Assembly (NCBI GenBank): GCA_022497155.1
Contig: MU385746.1
Location: forward strand, 310,001-374,000
DNA: 64,000 bases
Direction: 5' to 3'
Source: Whalleya microplaca
Taxonomy: Eukaryota > Ascomycota > Sordariomycetes > Xylariales > Xylariaceae
Shown here: one piece after another, positions 57,631 to 64,000 of the stretch
Numbering within the stretch: position 1 is the stretch's first letter
Layout: each line of letters opens with the position of its first letter
Notes under the pieces: model-generated
What the model was told of the DNA's origin: nothing
The model's input: the letters and a program-made list of their open reading frames with translations, nothing else
The model's database searches: none
Program-made: the position numbers and the translations under genes

Positions 57631-58110
57631 TAATTAAACGAAAGTGTAGGATATAATTAGAAGGACTTGTAGAAAACCAAATGAACACCACATGTTAAAA
57701 CCGTTGACGTTCCTATGACCCTTATATATCTTTCAATGTAAAGGAGCGTCAATTGTGCCTCCTTACTCTATATCGCCGTATGAGACTGTAGTTCTCAGAA
57801 CACATTGAAGACCTTGTATTCTCAGGCTATAGTTAAAAAGCGGTATCTAACACTAAGATAACCAGGAATACATCTAGATAATCAGTTTTCGGGATGATCA
57901 AGCTTCAGAATGGGGCGCCCCTAATGTCGGCGGGCGATCGGGAGGTAGAACCAGTACCTCCCTCGCTGTTGGCAACATAGCACATGGATGACTCTCTATG
58001 TGGCCCTTCGATCACGCAGAGTACATATTCAAGGTAGATATATCCACAAATTTCTCTCAATTGCTACAGTGAGGCCTGTGGCTTAACGCGCAGCATATCA
58101 GCAACCCCTC
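57631..58110. other. Convergent 3' flanks of the DUF3176 and mannanase genes
   Basis: 480 bp between two convergent genes; no supported feature. Confidence 0.4.
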
Positions 58111-59433
58111 CTAGCCAATAGAGGTAATATGCTCAGTGGCGAGACAAGTCCACTCATTCGAACCGACATAGATGGTAAACCCATCGTTATGCGTCTGCCC
58201 CGTGCTGAGCGTGGTTCCTAGCTGCCAGAACAGATCGGCCGCCAGTCCATCCGTAGACAGGGCGGTGTCTTGCCATTTGCCCTCGATTCCACAATGATCT
58301 GTGGTAGAGCCATCTGTCCATCGTCAGCAAATATTTAAGCAGTCTCGAGGGTTTCACTTTCGGGCCGAAACCAGAACAGTTGGGTAACCAAAGACTCACA
58401 TTCTTCAAGCATGCAGGGCTTACCGGCCGCTGCGCACGCGGCCCCATGACTCTCAACCCATCTATTGCCCCAGTCGTTTGAAGTTCCCCAGTGCTCAGGG
58501 TACATGTGGAAGGTACCGAAGTCTAGAGTCTCAATGCCAAGGTTCGCCACAAAGTCCACGCCCTCCGTGAACTGGTATGGATAGCTGCCGTCGCCGCTGA
58601 GACCGAATCCCTCGTCGCCCAGGGTGACCATGTGGTTGGGATCGAGACTTTTGACGTAGGCGGATGTCGACGCGGCCCAATCAGTGAGAACCTTGGTGTT
58701 GCAGCCATTGCAGCGCGGCTCGTTGGCGAGCTCCCACGCGAAGATGACAGACGAGTCAGCGTAGCGTGATACCACCGCCTTGATGTACGCCTTATACTGT
58801 GTCTGCGCGGCCGTGTTGGTGTACCAGGACGTCTTAGAGCCGCCGAAGGCGCGCACGTACTAACAACAACGGCATAAGCGATTACGAACCTGGATACTCA
58901 CCATGCTTCTCATAAAGCAAGGATGTGAAAACTGCAGAGTGACTTACAGCCGCCATTCCACCGTAGTCGTCCCAGTTGTTCACAAAATTGATGATTAATT
59001 TGATGCCACGGGTTTCTGCGGCCGACACTACGTAGTCTAGGCGCTGCAGACCATTGGCGCCTGTGTTGATAGTCGATCCGCTTGCAGACAGGCTTTGGAA
59101 GTAAACGGTTCCGGAGCCCGGATTAGAAGTGACGTCGTTGAACCCCCAAATACGCAGGATTTTATGGCCTGAGTCCGCGAGCTCGTCGAGCGTCTTGTCG
59201 ACGTCTGCATTATTTGTTAAGAAGCTGATCCAGTAGCTGTTAGTGCCTGCGAAGTACTTCGTCGTTCCATCAATATTGAACATAGTCCCATTGACTGATG
59301 GGAACTCGGCAGCGACTATAGAACCGGTCTGACAGGCCACTTCCCCCTTGTAGTATTTGCTACTGCATAAGGACCGCGCCTCAGCAGAGACAATGCTGAC
59401 GAGATAGAGAAACCCGGCGGTGGGATACCTCAT
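58111..59433 (-). CDS. Secreted GH5 endo-beta-1,4-mannanase
   Basis: Hydrolyses beta-1,4-mannan in plant cell walls. Exons on the minus strand: 59433-58948, 58859-58400, 58313-58111; introns are 88 nt (GTAAGT...TTAG) and 86 nt (GTGAGT...ACAG); 382 aa. The start at 59433 ([19 protein letters not shown]) gives a clean signal peptide of about 17-19 residues; an in-frame ATG 14 codons upstream would spoil it. GH5_7-type motifs in order: [57 protein letters not shown] with the acid/base Glu near residue 209, HMYPEHW, and CMLEEYG with the nucleophile Glu near residue 315. The last intron splits the Tyr codon directly after that Glu. No carbohydrate-binding module is present. TAG stop at 58111-58113. 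Confidence 0.93.
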
Positions 59434-61587
59434 TTTTACCACTGTTAAGGATTCGAAGACGATGATGAAATGCAAGGCGTTATTTGAGGAGTCTTAGAGG
59501 TAAGCAATTCAAGCTTTATATAATTTCTTCAGTGACGGTAGGTTTCCAGCCACTGCCACGCACCAAATAAGCCAGTACAAGATCTCATGTCGTTGACGGT
59601 GACCAATGATGTGCTCTGGCTGGACCCCGCTGTCAAATCTTACAGAATCTATAATTAATACATGCACTTGGCTAGGCTGATATCTAAAACTGCAGTCTCC
59701 ATGTTGTCGTCCCGAGTCAAGGCGGATCGTCGTGCTCCATTGTCACATTTCGGGGTAAGTGGTTTCAATACAATCAAAACAACACTTATATTTATCATCG
59801 AAGAATTACACTGATAAATCTCTATCATTAACAATAAATCCGAAATCATTTGAGTTGCATTGAGCTCTCGCTGTTTTAACCTGAGCGTGGATGAGTCCTC
59901 GGCATAGTCTAGAAGCCTTATTTTAGGCTATCTTGGCTAAATTTGCTATTTACTAATAGTGAGCGAAGTTAACTGGTAGAATAAAGATGACAGAAAGATT
60001 TTATGTGTATCCATATAGCTGCCTTTACGTATAAACAAGACCCTAGATCCAAATAGATAATTCATATATTTATTTATGCGTCTCAACTACTATTCCATGG
60101 GCATGTTTATGTACTTGACCTTTAACATGTTAGCCTTGGAAGGCAGCTATCTTTGTTACTTTCCTATCCCGTCTATCTCGTGGGAGCGTTGTGATTGTGT
60201 AGGCCTACAAATACTTTTCTAAAGATAGTGCAGGCAAGATAGTCGCATCTCCAGAGATGGCAATGCCCATTTCCCGGTTCATTTTCCTTAATTCCTGTGA
60301 ATATTTATCATCACTCCTTCTTTCCTCTTCCTTCGATAATTTTCAGTAGGTCTCCCTATAAGATATCTTACTATTTTATACCTAAGGAAGAAATACATTT
60401 TCGCAGAATATCTCAGGGGCCTATGCAACAGTTTCAATCATTGGGTGTTAGCTCGCAGCGCTCACAGATTTATTCTTCTAAGAAGGTCCGATTGCGATAG
60501 GCCACACTTAAGAGACGCGCTATCCTTCCTTGAAAATGCCAGGACCAGTATGACAATCGTCAAAGGCAATGTAGTTGATATCGATTGTAGAGCGACCTCT
60601 ATAGCTGCGCAAAAACGGATTCTTCAACCTATAGGGGGTGTCATGCTATGAGTCTTCGCGAGACCATTTTTTTTTTCTCAAGATTAACGAAATATGGCAT
60701 GCAGTTATTCAATGCAAGCTGCTGGGTTCTTGCAGTTTTTGTAACCTTAGGTCGCACTCGAGACTCATCACACGAGTTTACCTACGTTGGTTCGACAGTT
60801 TTCCAAGTTTTACTTGGAGATTCAGTCTCAGAAGCCTTTGATTCCTATCTAGTCCATAGAGACTTGAAAAGTAGATAGTGAAAGCCATCATGACGGAGCT
60901 CTAGCAGAATTTGGGCAAATCAAGCGTATCACATGTGATAGCTTTAGACGTTGAAGATAATTGGCTATTGTGCGCAGTCAATCTATTATACACCCACTCA
61001 CAGACGTATGCACGTACAATATTGTGATGTCAGACAGTAAGGTACATGTAATAAAAGCACTCTCGATGACACGAAATGCAATCGTCACTTTATGTAGATA
61101 TGTTGTAAGTTGTACACATGGTGCCGAACGTCCGGTGGAATATCAAAGGGGCATTCGGATGATTGGTCATGGCTAATGGTTTGACCTGGCACGAGTGACA
61201 CCAAGATTATGCACCGGAGATAAATGATGTCTTGCCTATGGTGATCGCTAAAGCATCGCTAAGTTGACTGATGGCGCGCGGCTTGGGAAAGCTTGTTTCT
61301 AAGTTGTTCAGGGCTGCCGGGGTCCCGAACTTCTAGAAGATGACGTGGGGCCGCCTTAAACCGGGGCCGGATTGCTATCGAATGACGTTATACATCGAGA
61401 TTCGGATTCGGCTAACTTGATACCTTGAGTAGGTTGATTGTTCAAGATATATAATCCCGTTTCATTCCACTTGTAGTTTTGTGTTTGTCAATCTATCAGC
61501 CAGAATTCAGACTCTTATTACACAACTACAACACTCTCACCAGGCGCAATCATCTCATTTGAACCCCCCCCAAAAACAATCTACACA
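59434..61587. other. Gene-poor stretch, 2.15 kb
   Basis: The left end is the mannanase promoter; the right end is the promoter of the 68-aa gene. AT-rich around 59.7-60.4 kb. Only short, unsupported frames occur. Confidence 0.5.
61448..61454 (+). promoter_or_regulatory. Candidate TATA box of the 68-aa gene
   Basis: TATATAA about 140 nt before the ATG at 61588, followed by a C/A-rich, G-poor leader (ACACTCTCACC...ATCTACACA) typical of strongly expressed fungal genes. Confidence 0.45.
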
Positions 61588-61853
61588 ATGGACAAAGTCA
61601 AGGGCGCACTCGACAACAAGTTGAACAAGAGCTCTCAGCCAGGCAACCAGGTTGAGTCTCGGGCTGATAATACAGCCAACCAAAGTATGTTTATCTGCAA
61701 AGCTACGTTATGAGAGGTGAAACTAACACGAGCAATCGTAAAGACATCGACAACACCGCCAACCAGGCTGGTGTGCCTGCGAAGGACAATGACTTGATCA
61801 ACAAGGCTGCCGATTCGAAGATCAACACCAAGATCCCAGGTGGGAACAACTAG
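61588..61853 (+). CDS. Small hydrophilic protein, 68 aa, function unknown
   Basis: Two exons, 61588-61684 and 61744-61853, join across a 59-nt intron (GTATGT...AAAG) to a 68-residue protein starting MDKVKGALDNKLNKSSQPGN and ending KINTKIPGGNN. The start context is ACACAATGG. The protein is rich in Asn, Lys, Asp and Ala, has no Cys and no Trp, and repeats the hexapeptide DNTANQ twice, with the exon junction between the copies. It has no signal peptide or membrane helix. The composition resembles disordered LEA-like or stress- and conidiation-linked small fungal proteins, but I cannot place it in a named family. The TATA-like element and C-rich leader upstream support real, perhaps inducible, expression. 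Confidence 0.7.
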
Positions 61854-62930
61854 GCGGATTTGATTGACATGGCAATTAACTTGTATCACCAACGAGTGTA
61901 ATAGTAATGTTCAATGTCGGTTAAAGGGTTGTGGTGGGGGCCATTGGTTCAGCAATTAGCAGAAACTATTAGATGACGGAATGAGATGTTAAAATCCACT
62001 CTTATACTTTCAAACATCTACCAAGTGATGGTGCTATTCTTCCAACTTCGCCCATAACGCGTGGCGCATACTGGTAGTTTGTGGGATTTCTAGTTAAGGC
62101 ATAATTAAGTGATAGTCGATATAAATTGGCTTATATATTTTGTGATCGGTCGCTGTTCTTAACTGTTGCGGGAATATCGCTTTATACTTGAAAGGTGCAG
62201 TGGGTATATATTGACTTGCTTAAACACATATGTTGAAAGAAGTTTATACAATCTGCAGCATGTTTCGGAAGGTAGTACCGACGTGAACCAATTCATCTGG
62301 TACTTTGAGAGTAGACACTTATAATCGCCCTTATGTTCATATTCATGTCCCTGATCCAGAAGGAATCCGGTCGGAAGCAACGCGCCCAGAGTGTCCTCTT
62401 TCGGAATATAAGCATCATTATTTAGACTCAGCGTTCTGCCATCTGTAGCTGAAAGTCTTTGAGAATATCTAAGCCGTCAATCGTAATTTAGCAGGGCACA
62501 TCGAGAATGGTGGGGAAAAAATGGAATATCGAGTTGCTTACATATACTGCTGGCTCTTGAAGCCTCCGGGACATACCACATCTTTGACAAAAGCGTGATA
62601 GTCAAACGCAAGTTGTCGCATTGCTTTGCCAGGCACTGTTTGCTACGGTAGCTGCAAGCTGGAGCTCGAGGACTCATCTGGGTCAGGTTCATGGCTTCAC
62701 TATATGGATGAAGCTAAGAATTGCCTAGAGAGCACAATGGTGTGCATGAATTGAAGCCATAGTGACCAACGGCATGGTTGGGCTGAACTTTCGATGTTCA
62801 ACAATCGGAGTTCATAAGTACGTACGTGAGACTTTCTATACAATAAAATTTTCTTGAAAACGCTCTATTGTCATTGGACGGGTGCTGAATTCCTTGATCA
62901 TGCTGTTTCTGTGCCTATTGTTTTCTGTCT
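61854..62930. other. Intergenic stretch, 1.1 kb, with weak minus-strand frames
   Basis: Contains two modest minus-strand frames. One, at 62477-62692, starts MNLTQMSPRAPACSYR. Another reads LSATDGRTLSLNNDAYIPKE through about 62450-62160. Together they might be exons of a degraded gene, but no family is recognised and stop codons intervene. Confidence 0.3.
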
Positions 62931-64000
62931 TCATAGTGTCGCTTCACTTTTTACCGGCATATCGGTATTGTGAGACTCCTCGAGAATTCCCGTGTCGTTA
63001 GGAGTCGAGTCATCGTGTATATATAATTGCATAACCTTTGGTCCTGGATAATGGCGAGTTGCATGCAGGATCCACCAGAAAGCAGACAGGGTGACGGTGC
63101 CGACAAGGATTACACTGTTGTAGTTCATGGCTTCGACAGTAGTGGGAATCGAAAATGCTGTTGCAACGAGGTTAACAGGGTCGCTAACGCGAGGACGAAA
63201 GAAGTTACTTACGGAAGCAGAAGAAGATGTCGAACATGGCGATCAGGAGGACCGCTGTGAGGTTTATCGCGTATCCAAACTTCCCAAGGTGGAACGGGCC
63301 GGCTGGGAAGTACTTTCGGCCAGTTATCAGATTGGCTGTGAAGGGAATTGCATATGACACTGTAGTCAAAACAATGAAGGAGCCGGTAAGAGCCAAGAAT
63401 GCACTCGAGCTTCCGAGAGGGATCGCTCCGAGGCCGGTAGCGATGAATGAAACGAACAAGGTGGCGTAGATAGGGCAACTAAATCCTTCATTTACTTGAC
63501 CGAAAAGACCAGAGAATGGCACGGCATTATCTCGAGCCAAGGCCCACTACAGCAACCAGAGTCAGCATTTGGAGGATTTGACTCCTGAATATACTTTGAC
63601 AGGGACCAAAGGTGTCATAACTGAGCGGAGATGCTACTTACGTAAGTACGCGAGTTCGTCAAAACTGTTCCAACACAACAACATACGGTACTGAGCAATA
63701 GGATAAACAAAAGCCCAAATGTTGCCCCTGGGCTTCCTGTTGCTTGCTGGTAGATAACTGCGAGAGGATAAGTGTTAATGCCGCTTTGCAATGCTGAGAG
63801 ATCTGTGATGGCGTAGCCAATTGCGATGGCAAAAGCAAAAGCATAAAGACCACCCAAGCCAACCTGCAACCCAATGGCTTTAGGAAGGTCTCTCCTTGGA
63901 TGTGGCAACTCCTCGGCTATGTGAGTAATAGCGTCAGGCGTCCCGATAGTGAAAGCTCCATTTAGTACGCCAAGAAGAAAGGCGACGCCGCCTTGCCAGC
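62931..64000 (-). CDS. Amino-acid/GABA/choline-type permease, C-terminal part (partial)
   Basis: Member of the APC transporter superfamily (fungal GABA/choline permease type) in the plasma or vacuolar membrane. Exons on the minus strand: from beyond 64000 to 63642, 63546-63213, 63157-62931; introns 63641-63547 (95 nt, GTAAGT...GTAG) and 63212-63158 (55 nt, GTAAGT...ACAG). About 305 C-terminal residues are in the window. The segment WQGGVAFLLGVLNGAFTIGT, then DAITHIAEELPHPRRDLPKAI, is the characteristic conserved loop (D-x-x-x-H-x-x-EE) before helix 7. WALARDNAVPFSG is the family's loop before helix 9, and AMNYNSVILVG the one before the last helix. At least five hydrophobic helices are visible. 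The C-terminal tail is hydrophilic and acidic. Substrate cannot be told from this part. The 5' end lies outside the window. Confidence 0.88.

Overview
The window looks like chromosomal DNA of a filamentous ascomycete (Pezizomycotina, probably a Sordariomycete). Protein genes are interrupted by short introns of about 50-170 nt with GTRNGT donors and YAG acceptors. The proteins are typical ascomycete forms (fungal RPB1, TAF2, SAS4-domain protein, DUF3176 protein, GH5 mannanase), and there are no bacterial operons or ribosome-binding sites. I cannot name the species from sequence alone. I see no intact transposon, rRNA, tRNA or CRISPR array.

Layout. 1-4.5 kb: the 5' two thirds of CFT1 (mRNA cleavage/polyadenylation factor, minus strand, running off the left edge), then an F-box-like gene. 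4.5-23.4 kb: a 19-kb gene-poor stretch with two small genes (82 aa at 8.7 kb; a Cys-rich protein at 16.0 kb), a possible decayed DUF3723-like relic at 10.2 kb and a microsatellite cluster at 21.4-22.3 kb. 23.4-47.1 kb: a dense block of conserved housekeeping genes: RPB1 (Pol II largest subunit), SWD1 (COMPASS), THG1 (tRNA-His guanylyltransferase), TMA23 (nucleolar G-patch protein), CDC26 (APC/C), a membrane protein, TAF2 (TFIID) and a SAS4-domain protein. 47.1-51.0 kb is gene-poor. 51.0-57.6 kb holds a fungal homologue of plant IQM calmodulin-binding proteins and a DUF3176 membrane protein. 58.1-64.0 kb holds a secreted GH5 beta-mannanase, a 68-aa hydrophilic protein and the 3' part of an amino-acid/choline-type permease running off the right edge.

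How the genes fit together. Five genes (CFT1, RPB1, SWD1, TAF2, SAS4-like) act in Pol II transcription, 3'-end formation or chromatin modification. They are separate transcription units and their proximity may be chance. The right end (mannanase, permease) is nutritional or accessory in character.

Exon boundaries were built by hand from reading frame, splice consensus and family similarity recalled from memory. All multi-exon models close in frame, but none has transcript support. The most unusual items are a short GTACCTAG-type palindromic motif family scattered through intergenic DNA (including a perfect 24-bp palindrome upstream of RPB1), a small Cys-rich gene whose best splice model is interrupted by one stop codon, and an unusually long CDC26.
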